A DNA stretch of 64,000 nt from Sphingomonas donggukensis (GCF_023674425.1 NZ_CP098401.1:186001-250000), one strand, 5' to 3'. Shown: positions 36,702 to 45,911, counted from the first letter of the stretch. Notes: a model not told the origin generated them from the letters alone. Numbers and translations are program-made.

Positions 36702-37367
36702 ATGGTATGCAGCAGCTGCGCGTCCGACGCGCGCGATCCGACAGCCGACAAGCGCTGGCGACGGGTGCTGTGGGTCGCACTTGCGATCAACGCGGCGATG
36801 TTTGCGGGCGAGATCGTCGCCGGGCTGGCGTCAGGGTCGCGCGCGCTCCAGGCCGATGCGCTCGACTTTCTGGGCGATGCCGCCAATTATGCGATCAGCC
36901 TCGGGGTCGCCGGGATGGCGTTGCGCTGGCGTTCGCGCGCGGCGTTGCTCAAGGGCGCTACCATATTCGCTTTCGGCCTCTATGTGCTGGTGACGACGAT
37001 CGTGGCGGCATTCGGCGACGGCGTTCCCCGCGCCGAGACGATGGGGATCGTCGGCACGCTCGCGCTGGTCGCCAACGGCGCGGTCGCGCTGATGTTGTAT
37101 CGCTACCGGTCGGGCGACGCCAACATGCGCTCGGTGTGGATTTGCTCGCGCAATGACGCGATTGGCAATCTGGCGGTACTCGCGGCGGCAGTCGGCGTGC
37201 TGGGCACCGGCACGCAGTGGCCCGACCTGATCGTCGCTGCGATCATGGCGGCGCTGGGGATATCGGGCGGCCTCCAGATTTTGCGACAAGCGACAGATGA
37301 GCTGCGCGGCAACACTGCCCACGCCGAACCGGACCGGGCGCAAGTCTTGCCTGCGGTAATGAAATAA
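36702..37367 (+). CDS. Short CDF-like cation transporter
   Basis: 221 residues. The N-terminus MVCSSCASDAR holds a CxxC-like pair, then five to six helices with CDF features: NAAMFAGEIVAGLASGSRALQADALDFLGDAANY supplies the first Asp pair (split at about residues 25-58) and ICSRNDAIGNLAVL stands where CDFs have the second HxxxD metal site, here as N/D. It is about 80 residues shorter than usual because the cytoplasmic CTD is missing. ATG 36702 follows GAGGTGG and lies a sensible distance from the promoter. Confidence 0.82.
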   Translation: MVCSSCASDARDPTADKRWRRVLWVALAINAAMFAGEIVAGLASGSRALQADALDFLGDAANYAISLGVAGMALRWRSRAALLKGATIFAFGLYVLVTTIVAAFGDGVPRAETMGIVGTLALVANGAVALMLYRYRSGDANMRSVWICSRNDAIGNLAVLAAAVGVLGTGTQWPDLIVAAIMAALGISGGLQILRQATDELRGNTAHAEPDRAQVLPAVMK

Positions 37368-37481
37368 CATGGCCGCCAAATATCTCGGGGCCAGTTCATT
37401 TACGCCTAACTGGTCGTTGACGGGTAACGGATTGCAATGATCCTTTGCCCATCCGGTGTTTTCGTTTAGGTGCCTCGCCCT

Positions 37482-37826
37482 ATGCGCAAGCTGCTCGCCA
37501 TCGTCGCACGTCTGATGCTGGTGCTGACCCTTTGGGTCGGCGTCCAGTCGTCGGTCGCCTATGCGGCGGATGTCGGTGTCTGCGCTACGGTGGTCGATGG
37601 AACGACCGCCGGTCATGCGCCGGGCGACAGCGATGAAGTTCCCGGCGACAGCGACAAGGCCACGCCGCATCATCACGGTGCGGGTCACAATCATGACTTG
37701 GGCGTTCCCGCACGGGCATGGTCCGCCATCGGCGACCATGCCTCCGCCGTGCCGAGCGGTTTCGCTTCCGGTACGCCACCAGCTTCGATCGCGCCGCGCC
37801 GCGATCTGAGACCGCCGATCGCCTGA
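37482..37826 (+). CDS. Small secreted His-rich protein preceding czcCBA
   Basis: 114 residues. A signal peptide (1-27, ending VAYA) is followed by acidic and His-rich runs (GDSDEVPGDSDKATPHHHG, GHNHD). It is in the position of CzcI-type accessory proteins that precede czcC in other bacteria, but no clear homology is visible. The His cluster suggests periplasmic Zn or Cd binding. A GTG four codons upstream (37470) is an alternative start. Confidence 0.6.
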   Translation: MRKLLAIVARLMLVLTLWVGVQSSVAYAADVGVCATVVDGTTAGHAPGDSDEVPGDSDKATPHHHGAGHNHDLGVPARAWSAIGDHASAVPSGFASGTPPASIAPRRDLRPPIA

Positions 37827-37896
37827 CGTCCGCCACCGCTCCGCGCGCCCTCGGGTTGCGCGGGGTTCGTAAGCGAACGTCAGGAGAAACCGATCC

Positions 37897-39189
37897 ATGT
37901 CCCGTTTTATCGCGGCGCTGCTCGCCGCGACCGGCTGTGCAGGCGTTGCCGCCGCCCAGCCACCTCAATCCGTGTCCGCACCTTCATCGGTCTCGGCCGA
38001 GGCTCCGCTGACCCTTGAGGACGCGCTCGCCGCCGCGCGCGCGCGATCACCCGGCATCGAAGCCGCCGACGCGGGGATCCGCGCCACCTCCGCCGCGCGT
38101 GTCATCGCCGGGCTGCGTCCGAATCCATCCATCCAAGCGGAGACCGAAAATGTCGCCGGAACGGGCGCCTATCGCGGTCTGTCGAGCGCGGAGACGACGG
38201 TCGGCGTCGCTCTCCCGATCGAACTCGGCGGCAAGCGCTCGGCGCGGATAGGGGTTGCCGATGCGCGCAGCGCCCGCGCGCGGATCCAGGCCGCAACCGC
38301 GCTGGCCGATCTCGAGTTGCAAGTCACCCAGACCTATATCGAAGCAGCCGCCGCCGAACGGCGGCTGGTCGTCGCGCGCGAGCAGGCGGCAATCGCCGGC
38401 GAGGCGTTGCGCGTCGCGACCGAGCGCGTGATGGTCGGTGCGACCTTTCCGATCGATCAGCAACGCTCCGAGGTGCTGGCGATCAACGCCCGCACCGCTG
38501 CGGACCGCGCCGAGCGCAACGTCCAGCTTTCGCGCGGCAACCTCGGTCGGCTCATCGGGCGTCCAATAACCGGCCCGCTCGATCTCGCATGGTTCGATCG
38601 CGTCGGCGGGTTCGGTCCGGCGGTCCCTGCGAGGTCCGACGGTACGCTGGCGCTGGCGGCAGCGACTGCCGACGTCGCAACCGCCGATGCGCAGGTTCGG
38701 CTCGCCCGATCGCAGCGCATCCCCGATGTTACTGTCAGCGCGAGCGCGCGCCGGCTAGAGGCGACCAACGATGTCGCCGCCGTGTTCGGCGTCTCGATCC
38801 CGCTACCAGTGTTCAATAACGGCCGCGCCGCTATCGCGCAGGCGAGCGCCGAACGCGATCAGTTCGCCGCACAACGACGCCTCGCCCGGTTCGAGGCGGA
38901 ACAGGCGATCGCCGCGGCGGAGGCCGAGGTCGCCAACGCCGCTGCCACCGCGCGGGCAGCGGGCGGACCTGCGCTGGCCGCGGCGCAGGAAAGCGCCCGG
39001 ATCGCGCGGATCGGCTACGGCCAAGGCAAGTTCGGCCAGCTCGAACTGCTCGATGCCGAACGAACGCTGTCGGAAACGCGCGCCGCCTCAACCGACGCGC
39101 TCGCCGCATACCACGACGCTCAGGCGCGCCTGCTCAGGCTGACCAGCCTCGCGCCCGCCGACCTTCAGATTCCCGGAGACAATCGATGA
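37897..39189 (+). CDS. czcC: CzcC-like outer membrane factor
   Basis: 430 residues. A signal peptide (about 1-20, ending GVAAAQ) and two outer membrane efflux repeats (LTLEDALAAARARSPGIEAAD; DVAAVFGVSIPLPVFNNGRAAI) make the TolC-fold exit duct. AGGAG lies 9 bases before the ATG. It is translationally coupled to czcB by a 4-base overlap. Assignment to Co/Zn/Cd export comes from the RND partner czcA. Confidence 0.9.
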   Translation: MSRFIAALLAATGCAGVAAAQPPQSVSAPSSVSAEAPLTLEDALAAARARSPGIEAADAGIRATSAARVIAGLRPNPSIQAETENVAGTGAYRGLSSAETTVGVALPIELGGKRSARIGVADARSARARIQAATALADLELQVTQTYIEAAAAERRLVVAREQAAIAGEALRVATERVMVGATFPIDQQRSEVLAINARTAADRAERNVQLSRGNLGRLIGRPITGPLDLAWFDRVGGFGPAVPARSDGTLALAAATADVATADAQVRLARSQRIPDVTVSASARRLEATNDVAAVFGVSIPLPVFNNGRAAIAQASAERDQFAAQRRLARFEAEQAIAAAEAEVANAAATARAAGGPALAAAQESARIARIGYGQGKFGQLELLDAERTLSETRAASTDALAAYHDAQARLLRLTSLAPADLQIPGDNR

Positions 39190-40346
39190 TCGATACCAAC
39201 AAGCGCCTGCTCGGCGGCGCGGCCGCCATTGCGCTCGTGGCTGGGATGGGTGGATTTGCCGTCTCGCGCTGCACCACCGACACGCCTGTCCCTGCCGCGA
39301 CTGAACCCGTAGCACCCGAGGGCGAAGCGCCGACGACGACGCTGACGATGACCGCCGCGGGGATCAAGGATGCGGGGATCGCGACCGAAGCGATCAGCGC
39401 GGGTGGTCTAGCCGCCGAGATCGTCAGCCAGGCAGTCGTCTCGGCATCGCCGACCGGCGAGGCGATCGTCACCGCCCGCGCCGGCGGCGCGGTGACGCGG
39501 GTACTCAAGCGGCTGGGCGATCCTGTCCGCGCTGGCGAGGCGCTAGCCATCGTCGAGAGCCGCGATGCCGCACAGATCGCAGCCGACCGCACCGCGGCGG
39601 GCGCGAAGGCGACGCTCGCGCAGAAATCGTTGGCGCGCGAGCGCTATCTCTACAATCAGAAGGTCTCGGCGCGGGTCGATCTCGAACAGGCGCAGGCCGA
39701 GGCCGCGTCCGCCGCCGCCGAAGCGCGCCGCGCGCAAGTCGCCGCCGGGGCTGCCAACGTCACCCGCGACGGGCGCGGGGTCATCGTCGCCAGCCCGATA
39801 TCTGGACGGGTAACCGCGACGACCATTCGCCTCGGCGCCTTCGTCCAGCCCGAGGCCGAACTGTTCCGCGTCTCCGACCCGCGGCAGATTCAGATCGAGG
39901 CGGCGGTCGGCCCGGCCGACGCGGGCAGGCTCGCGCCCGGCGATCGCGCGGTCATCGAGCTCCCCGATGGGCGGACCATTGACGCGCGCGTACGTGCCGT
40001 GACGCCGACGCTGAGCGGCGAAACCCGCTCGGCGACCGCGGTGCTCGACGTGCCCGGTGGCGGGTTGCAACCGGGCCTCGCCGTCCGGGTGCGCCTGCTC
40101 CCCAGCCGTGGCGGATCGACGACCGCGTTGGTCGTGCCCGAGGAGGCCGTTCAGTCGGTCGGCGGCAGCGATGTTGTCTTCGTCCGCACGGCGAAGGGGT
40201 TCCGTGCAGCCCCGGTCACGACCGGTGACCGCAGCGCGGGACGGATCGAGATCGTCTCCGGCCTCACGGCGGGCCAGACGATCGCGACGACCAACGCCTT
40301 CCTGCTCAAGGCCGAGCTCGGCAAGTCCGCCGGTGAGGAGGAATAA
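39186..40346 (+). CDS. czcB: CzcB-like periplasmic adaptor
   Basis: 386 residues: N-terminal anchor (about 8-28), a helical hairpin (KATLAQKSLARERYLYNQKV), lipoyl half-motifs (VTARAGGAVTRVLKRLGDPV; GVIVASPISGRVTATTIRLG) and the barrel domain (VRVRLLPSRGGSTTALVVPE). Unlike the CusB protein in this window it has no YYYDPM copper domain, consistent with a divalent-metal pump. It links CzcA to CzcC. Confidence 0.9.
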   Translation: MIDTNKRLLGGAAAIALVAGMGGFAVSRCTTDTPVPAATEPVAPEGEAPTTTLTMTAAGIKDAGIATEAISAGGLAAEIVSQAVVSASPTGEAIVTARAGGAVTRVLKRLGDPVRAGEALAIVESRDAAQIAADRTAAGAKATLAQKSLARERYLYNQKVSARVDLEQAQAEAASAAAEARRAQVAAGAANVTRDGRGVIVASPISGRVTATTIRLGAFVQPEAELFRVSDPRQIQIEAAVGPADAGRLAPGDRAVIELPDGRTIDARVRAVTPTLSGETRSATAVLDVPGGGLQPGLAVRVRLLPSRGGSTTALVVPEEAVQSVGGSDVVFVRTAKGFRAAPVTTGDRSAGRIEIVSGLTAGQTIATTNAFLLKAELGKSAGEEE

Positions 40347-40349
40347 AAG

Positions 40350-43300
40350 ATGATCGCCAATCTGATGGCGCTGTCCGTCCGGGCGCGCTGGGGCGTCGTC
40401 GCCCTGTTCCTCGTCATCGCCGGAATCGGTCTCTGGCAGCTGACCAACCTGCCGATCGACGCGGTTCCCGACATCACCAACAACCAGGTCCAGATCAACA
40501 CGGTCGAACGCGGTCTATCGCCGATCGAGATCGAGAAGCGCGTCACCTTCCCGATCGAGACCGCGCTCGCCGGCATCCCTGGCCTCGAAACCACCCGCTC
40601 GTTGTCGCGCAACGGCTTCAGCCAGGTCAGCGCGATATTCACCGACAAGACGGACCTCTATTTCGCACGCCAACAGGTCAGCGAACGGATCGCGCAGGCG
40701 CGCGACAGCCTGCCCGACGGCGTCCAGCCGCAGATCGGGCCGGTCACGACCGGCTTGGGCGAAGTGTTCATGTACGCGGTCGATTTCACCAATCCCGGCG
40801 GCAAGGGCGCGAAGATCGTCAACGGTAAGCCCGGTTGGCAGTCCGACGGTAGTTTCCTCACCCCCGAGGGCGACCGGCTGACCGACGACGTCGCACGCTC
40901 GGCGTATCTGCGCACCGTGCAGGACTGGATCATCCGGCCGCAGCTTCGCACCGTCCAGGGCGTTGCCGGGATCGATTCGATCGGCGGGTTCGAGAAGACC
41001 TATGTCGTCGAACCCGATCCGGTGAAGCTGAGCGCCTACGGCGTCTCCTATTCCGAACTGGCCAAAGCGCTGGAGGCGGCGAACCTTTCGGTCGGTGCCA
41101 ATTATTTCAACCGCGGCGGCGAGGCGTTCCTCGTCCGTGGCGACGCGCGCATCCGCGACCTCGATGAGATCGCCGACGCGATCATCGCGACGCGCGGCGG
41201 CGTTCCGGTTGCGATCAAGAACGTGGCCACGGTCCGCATCGGCGGCGACCTGCGCACCGGTGCCGCCAGCATGAACGGCCATGAGGTCGTGGTCGGCACC
41301 GCGCTGATGCTGATCGGCGAGAACAGCCGCGTCGTCGCGCGCAACGTCGGCGAGAAGGTCGACGCGATTACGAAATCGCTGCCTCCCGGCATCAAGGTTA
41401 CCCCGACGCTCGACCGGTCGAAGTTGGTCAACGCAACGGTCGAGACGGTTCAGAAGAACCTGCTCGAAGGCGCGGTGCTGGTCGCGGCGGCGCTGTTCCT
41501 GCTGCTCGGCAACATTCGCGCGGCGATCATCGCGGTGCTCATCATCCCGTTCTCGTTCCTGATGATGGCGATCGGAATGAACGCCTTCAACGTGCCTGGA
41601 AACCTGATGAGCCTCGGCGCGCTCGACTTCGGGCTTATCGTCGATGGCGCGGTGATTATCATCGAGAATTGTCTCAGCCGGCTGGCGCATCGTCAGGAAC
41701 ATGAAGGGCGGCTGTTGACGCTGCGCGAACGGCTGGAGGAGACGATGCGCGCCAGCCAAGAGATGATCAAGCCGACCGTCTATGGGCAGGCGATCATCTT
41801 CCTCGCGTTCGCCCCCCTGCTGATGTTCACCGGGGTCGAGGGCAAGACCTTCTCGCCGATGGCGATCACGATCATGCTGGCGCTGGCAGCGGCCTTCATC
41901 CTCGCGCTGACTTTCGTCCCCGCGATGGTCGCGCTGCTCATTCGCGGCAAAGTGGCGGAAAAGGAGGTCTGGCTGATCGCCAAGGTCAAGGATCGCTACG
42001 CACCGATCCTCGATCGCGCGGTCGCCAAGCCTTGGCCGTTCATTCTCGGCGGTTTCGGCTTCTTCGCCGCAGCGGTCTTCGCGTTCGGGTTCCTGGGGCA
42101 GGAGTTCATCCCCCAGCTCGACGAGAAGAACGTGGCGCTGGCGTCGAGCCGCGTGCCCTCGGTCAGTCTCGAAAAATCGTTGGCGATGCAGCGTGACGTC
42201 GAACGCGCGGTCACGAGCCTGCCCGAGGTCGCGCTGATGTTCAGCAAGACCGGCACCGCCGAGGTCGCGACCGATCCGATGCCGCCCAACATCTCGGACG
42301 GCTTCGTGATCCTCAAACCGCAGGATGAATGGCCCGCAGGTGTCGAGACCAAGGCCGACGTGCTCGAGAGGATTGAAAAGAAATCCGGCGCGAAGATCGG
42401 CAATGCTTTCGAGGTCAGCCAGCCGATCCAATTGCGCTTCAACGAGCTGATCGCGGGCGTGCGCGGCGATGTCGCGATCAAGCTCTACGGCGACGATCTC
42501 GACAAGATGAGCGCGTCGGCCGCGCGCATCGTCCAGACTCTCCAGACGATACCCGGTGCGGCGGACGTGAAGGCCGAGCAGACCGATGGCTCGCCCACGC
42601 TCGACGTCCGGTTCGATCGTGCCGCGATCGCGCGCTATGGTCTGACGATCGAGGAGGTCGCCGACACCGTGTCGGCGGCGATGGGCGGTCGCGAGGCGGG
42701 CCTGGTTTTCGAGGGCGACCGCCGGTTTGCGGTGCAGGTCCGCGTGCCGACCGCAACACGTGACAGTCTCGACGCGCTGCGCAGCCTGCCGGTCCTTCTT
42801 CCCCAGGAAGCTGGCGAAACTCGCGGATCGATCCCGCTCGCGCAGGTCGCGCAGTTCCGGTTCAGCGAAGGCCTGAACCAGATCAGCCGCGAGAACGGCA
42901 AGCGCCGAGTCGTCATCCAGGCAAATGTGCGCGGCCGCGACGTCGGATCGTTCGTTGCCGAAGCCTTGCCCAAGGTGGAGAAGGTGGCGCTGCCGACCGG
43001 CTCCTATCTCGAATGGGGCGGGCAGTTCCAGAACCTCCAGGCCGCGTCCGACCGGCTGGCGATCGTCGTTCCGATCTGCTTCGCCGCCATCTTCGCGCTG
43101 CTCTACATGGCGCTTGGCGGGGTTGGCCGCGCGACGGCGGTGTTCGCCGCGGTGCCGCTCGGACTCGCCGGCGGCGTGTTCACGCTGCTGCTGACCGGTA
43201 TCGCATTTTCGGTGTCGGCGGCGGTTGGGTTCATCTGCCTTGCAGGGGTCGCGGTGCTCAACGGCCTGGTCGTGATGACCGCGATCCGCGAACGACTGGA

Positions 43301-43592
43301 AGCGGGCGTCGAGCTCAGCCGCGCGATCGTCGAGGGCACGTTCGAGAAAGTGCGGCCGGTCATCATGACCGGGTTCGTGCCGGCGATCGGCTTCGTGCCG
43401 ATGGCGCTGGCGCACGGCACCGGCGCCGAGGTGCAGAAGCCGCTGGCGACGGTGGTGATCGGCGGGTTGATCGCGGCGACGATCCTGACCCTGCTCGTGC
43501 TGCCCGCGCTCGCCAAGGTCATCCTCGGCCTTGGTGAACGGTGGCGCAGTCGCGGCAAGGACCAACCGCACGACGTGGCGGCAACAGCATGA
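40350..43592 (+). CDS. czcA: CzcA-like RND pump for Co/Zn/Cd
   Basis: 1080 residues with the RND two-fold layout. Helix 4 reads GALDFGLIVDGAVIIIEN, the DFGxxxDGA signature of divalent-metal HME-RND pumps (HME1/2 type). The CusA methionine motifs (YMPS, EMFE, DMLS) are absent. The C-terminus ends with a short charged tail. It exports Co2+, Zn2+, Cd2+ or Ni2+; which one cannot be fixed from sequence. It is followed after 13 bases by the DUF190 gene, probably the same operon. Confidence 0.95.
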   Translation: MIANLMALSVRARWGVVALFLVIAGIGLWQLTNLPIDAVPDITNNQVQINTVERGLSPIEIEKRVTFPIETALAGIPGLETTRSLSRNGFSQVSAIFTDKTDLYFARQQVSERIAQARDSLPDGVQPQIGPVTTGLGEVFMYAVDFTNPGGKGAKIVNGKPGWQSDGSFLTPEGDRLTDDVARSAYLRTVQDWIIRPQLRTVQGVAGIDSIGGFEKTYVVEPDPVKLSAYGVSYSELAKALEAANLSVGANYFNRGGEAFLVRGDARIRDLDEIADAIIATRGGVPVAIKNVATVRIGGDLRTGAASMNGHEVVVGTALMLIGENSRVVARNVGEKVDAITKSLPPGIKVTPTLDRSKLVNATVETVQKNLLEGAVLVAAALFLLLGNIRAAIIAVLIIPFSFLMMAIGMNAFNVPGNLMSLGALDFGLIVDGAVIIIENCLSRLAHRQEHEGRLLTLRERLEETMRASQEMIKPTVYGQAIIFLAFAPLLMFTGVEGKTFSPMAITIMLALAAAFILALTFVPAMVALLIRGKVAEKEVWLIAKVKDRYAPILDRAVAKPWPFILGGFGFFAAAVFAFGFLGQEFIPQLDEKNVALASSRVPSVSLEKSLAMQRDVERAVTSLPEVALMFSKTGTAEVATDPMPPNISDGFVILKPQDEWPAGVETKADVLERIEKKSGAKIGNAFEVSQPIQLRFNELIAGVRGDVAIKLYGDDLDKMSASAARIVQTLQTIPGAADVKAEQTDGSPTLDVRFDRAAIARYGLTIEEVADTVSAAMGGREAGLVFEGDRRFAVQVRVPTATRDSLDALRSLPVLLPQEAGETRGSIPLAQVAQFRFSEGLNQISRENGKRRVVIQANVRGRDVGSFVAEALPKVEKVALPTGSYLEWGGQFQNLQAASDRLAIVVPICFAAIFALLYMALGGVGRATAVFAAVPLGLAGGVFTLLLTGIAFSVSAAVGFICLAGVAVLNGLVVMTAIRERLEAGVELSRAIVEGTFEKVRPVIMTGFVPAIGFVPMALAHGTGAEVQKPLATVVIGGLIAATILTLLVLPALAKVILGLGERWRSRGKDQPHDVAATA

Positions 43593-43605
43593 TAACAGGA
43601 GAGAA

Positions 43606-43941
43606 ATGATGGGAGACAGCATGAAACTGCTGCGCATCTACACCGACGAGGCGGCCTATTTCGGCGACCGCAAGGTGTTCGAGGAAGTCGCGTCGCGCGC
43701 GCGCGACGCCAAGATGGCAGGGGCGACCGTGCTCCAGGCGCTGTTCGGCTTCGGCCAGACCGCGCACGAGCACCGGCGCCACTTCCTGGAGGACGACCAG
43801 TCCCTGGTCATCGAAATCATCGACGATGAGGCCCGGCTTCGCGACTTCGTTGCGACGCTCGCCGATATATCGGGGATCGGGCTGATCACTCTCGAAGCGG
43901 TCGAGGTGCTCGGCGGCGAGAACGCGAGACCGGCACGATGA
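43606..43941 (+). CDS. DUF190 (PII-like) protein
   Basis: 111 residues matching DUF190, a small family with a ferredoxin-like PII fold: MKLLRIYTDEAAYFGDRKVFEEV at the start and ATVLQALFGFGQTAHEHRR in the T-loop region. It is linked with czc operons and related fluoride/transport genes in many genomes. It may sense nucleotides or regulate the pump; nothing more can be read. AGGAGAGAA precedes the ATG. The stop overlaps the CDF start by 4 bases. Confidence 0.88.
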   Translation: MMGDSMKLLRIYTDEAAYFGDRKVFEEVASRARDAKMAGATVLQALFGFGQTAHEHRRHFLEDDQSLVIEIIDDEARLRDFVATLADISGIGLITLEAVEVLGGENARPAR

Positions 43942-44909
43942 GCGCGGCCGAAAGCGGGCATTCCGCTGCGGACGATCATAGCGACAATGATCATGCCGGA
44001 CACGATCATGGCGCACATGGGCATAGCCACGCGCCGAAGGATTTCGGTCGCGCCTTCGCGATTGGCACCGCGCTCAATCTCGGCTTCGTCATCGTCGAGG
44101 CGGTGTACGGGCTGATCGCCGGGTCGATGGCGCTGCTTGCCGACGCGGGCCACAATCTAAGCGACGTGCTCGGATTGCTGATCGCCTGGGGCGCAGCGAC
44201 GCTTGCCAAGCGGCGTCCGAGCGGCCGTTATACCTATGGACTGCGCAGCTCGTCGATCCTTGCCGCGCTGTTCAACGCAGTGTTGCTACTCGTCGCCATC
44301 AGCGTGATCGCGATCGAGGCGATCCGGCGCTTCGCCGAACCCGCGCCGGTCGCGGGCACGACGGTGATGATCGTCGCCGGGATCGGTATCGTCATCAACA
44401 GCGCGACGGCGCTCCTCTTCATGAGCGGTCGGAAAGGCGACCTCAATATCCGCGGGGCCTACCTGCACATGGCCGCCGACGCCGGGGTGTCGGCGGCGGT
44501 GGTGGTGGCCGGGCTCGCGATCGTCCTGACCGGGCAGAGTTGGATCGATCCGGTGATCAGCCTCGCGATCGTCGCGGTCGTCGCGATCGGCACCTGGGGA
44601 TTGCTTCGCGATTCGGTCAACATGAGCTTGCAGGCGGCGCCCGCGAACATCGATCCTGACCGCATCGCCGCATTCCTTCGCAAGCAGCGCGGGGTTAAGG
44701 GTGTTCACGATCTCCACATCTGGCCGATCAGCACGACCGAGACCGCCCTGACGGCGCATTTGCTGGTGCCCGAGGGCTATCCGGGCGACAGCTTTACCGC
44801 GACGATCGCCGCGGCGCTGAAAGAGCGCTTCGAGATTGGTCATGCGACGATCCAGATCGAAACCGATGCGGATGCGCCGTGCGCACTCGAACCCGACAAC
44901 GTGGTGTGA
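43938..44909 (+). CDS. czcD: CzcD/ZitB-like CDF zinc exporter
   Basis: 323 residues. A His-rich cytoplasmic N-terminus (HSDNDHAGHDHGAHGHSH, about 14-31) is followed by six helices. Metal-site residues are in LLADAGHNLSDVLGLL (HxxxD on helix 2) and LHMAADAGVSAAVVV (HxxxD on helix 5). The C-terminal cytoplasmic domain (about 215-310, VHDLHIWPISTTETALTAHL) is complete, unlike the shorter CDF at 36702. It exports Zn2+ or Cd2+ across the inner membrane in exchange for protons, feeding the CzcCBA pump. Confidence 0.93.
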   Translation: MSAAESGHSAADDHSDNDHAGHDHGAHGHSHAPKDFGRAFAIGTALNLGFVIVEAVYGLIAGSMALLADAGHNLSDVLGLLIAWGAATLAKRRPSGRYTYGLRSSSILAALFNAVLLLVAISVIAIEAIRRFAEPAPVAGTTVMIVAGIGIVINSATALLFMSGRKGDLNIRGAYLHMAADAGVSAAVVVAGLAIVLTGQSWIDPVISLAIVAVVAIGTWGLLRDSVNMSLQAAPANIDPDRIAAFLRKQRGVKGVHDLHIWPISTTETALTAHLLVPEGYPGDSFTATIAAALKERFEIGHATIQIETDADAPCALEPDNVV

Positions 44910-44937
44910 AGACGTTGGTGCGTCCGAATTGCGGGGC

Positions 44938-45159
44938 ATGAGCGTTCCCCCAAATCGCGGCCGTTCGTGGACGGCGCAGGACGATGACGACCTGCGGCGC
45001 CGCATCGACGCGCGGCAGACGGCTTCGGTGATCGCCAAGGCGATCGGAAGGACGCAGGATGCGATCCGCGGCCGAGCGGCGGTGCTCGGCCTCACGCTGC
45101 CGTCGCCGACGCGGCCGTGGCGAATCTGGGTACCGCACAGGCCAAGGGATGAAACATGA
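44938..45159 (+). CDS. Small SANT/Myb-like DNA-binding protein
   Basis: 73 residues. RSWTAQDDDDLRRRIDARQT, then IAKAIGRTQDAIRGRAAVLG, matches the Myb/SANT-like helix-turn-helix seen in small proteobacterial proteins (WT.eDd.Lr....g.s...IA..lgRt..AIr.R). A short basic tail follows. It overlaps the next gene start by 4 bases. It may regulate the czc operon, but this is inference; a CDF/Myb-like/ZIP order is not one I can cite. Confidence 0.65.
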   Translation: MSVPPNRGRSWTAQDDDDLRRRIDARQTASVIAKAIGRTQDAIRGRAAVLGLTLPSPTRPWRIWVPHRPRDET

Positions 45160-45842
45160 CCGCGCTCGGCTATACCTTCATTCCGGTCGTCGCGATCGTG
45201 ATCGGCGCGATCCTCACCGCGCTGCGCCGTCCGGGGCCGGCGCTGACCAGCGCCATCCAGCACCTCGCGGCCGGTGTGGTATTTGCGGCGGCCGCCACTG
45301 AAATCCTGCCGCAGGTGATGCACGATGCCGCACCGCTCGCGACACTGATCGGCGGTGCGGCGGGCGTAGCCGTGATGCTCGGCCTGAAGACTTTGGAGAG
45401 CCGGGTGCGCGGCCCGGTGGCGCTGATCGGTGCGATCGGGACCGACTTGCTGATCGACGGGCTGGTGCTCGGCCTCGCCTTCATCGCCGGCGCGGAAGCG
45501 GGCATCCTCCTGACGATCGCGCTGACGCTTGAGGTGCTGTTCCTCGGCGTCACCGTGACCGAAGAACTTGGCGAGACGATCACGTCCAAGGTCCGGATAG
45601 TGGCGATTTCCGCTGCGCTTGCACTGTTGACGCCGCTCGGCACGCTGATCGCGCTTCCGATCGCGACGCTGCCGCCGACGATCGTTGCGGGCTTCCTCAG
45701 TTTCGGCCTAATCGCGCTGCTATACCTTGTGACCGAGGAACTGCTGGTCGAGGCGCACGAAAAACCCGACACGCCGCTCATCAGCGCCATGTTCTTCGTC
45801 GGTTTCCTGGCGCTGCTGTTGATCGAGGAACTGATCGGTTGA
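45156..45842 (+). CDS. ZIP-like metal transporter
   Basis: 228 residues with about seven to eight hydrophobic helices. HLAAGVVFAAAATEILPQVM and GTDLLIDGLVLGLAF resemble the conserved ZIP helices 2 and 4, and the C-terminal TEELLVEAHEKPDTPLISAMFF also fits. ZIP proteins usually bring Zn/Fe/Mn into the cytoplasm, so a ZIP-like gene in an efflux operon is notable; some such proteins are annotated as export partners of CzcA. Metal-site His are reduced relative to canonical ZIP. Last gene before the conjugation module. Confidence 0.82.
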   Translation: MTALGYTFIPVVAIVIGAILTALRRPGPALTSAIQHLAAGVVFAAAATEILPQVMHDAAPLATLIGGAAGVAVMLGLKTLESRVRGPVALIGAIGTDLLIDGLVLGLAFIAGAEAGILLTIALTLEVLFLGVTVTEELGETITSKVRIVAISAALALLTPLGTLIALPIATLPPTIVAGFLSFGLIALLYLVTEELLVEAHEKPDTPLISAMFFVGFLALLLIEELIG

Positions 45843-45878
45843 TTGACGTCCATTGCGGGCGCGACAGTATCGACACTG

Positions 45879-45894
45879 CCGTACGGCCGTACGG
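45879..45894. repeat. Tandem perfect palindrome
   Basis: CCGTACGGCCGTACGG, a 16-base perfect palindrome made of two CCGTACGG units, at the boundary of the cargo and the conjugation module, 36 bases after the ZIP gene stop. It could fold as a stem for terminating the metal operon or be a protein site. Confidence 0.7.
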
Positions 45895-45911
45895 GCAAGA
45901 AATATGAAGTG

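Noticed and set aside
40515..43637. 1040-codon minus-strand open frame opposite czcA
   Set aside because: Arg/Asp-rich shadow without domains; the plus frame is an unmistakable RND pump.
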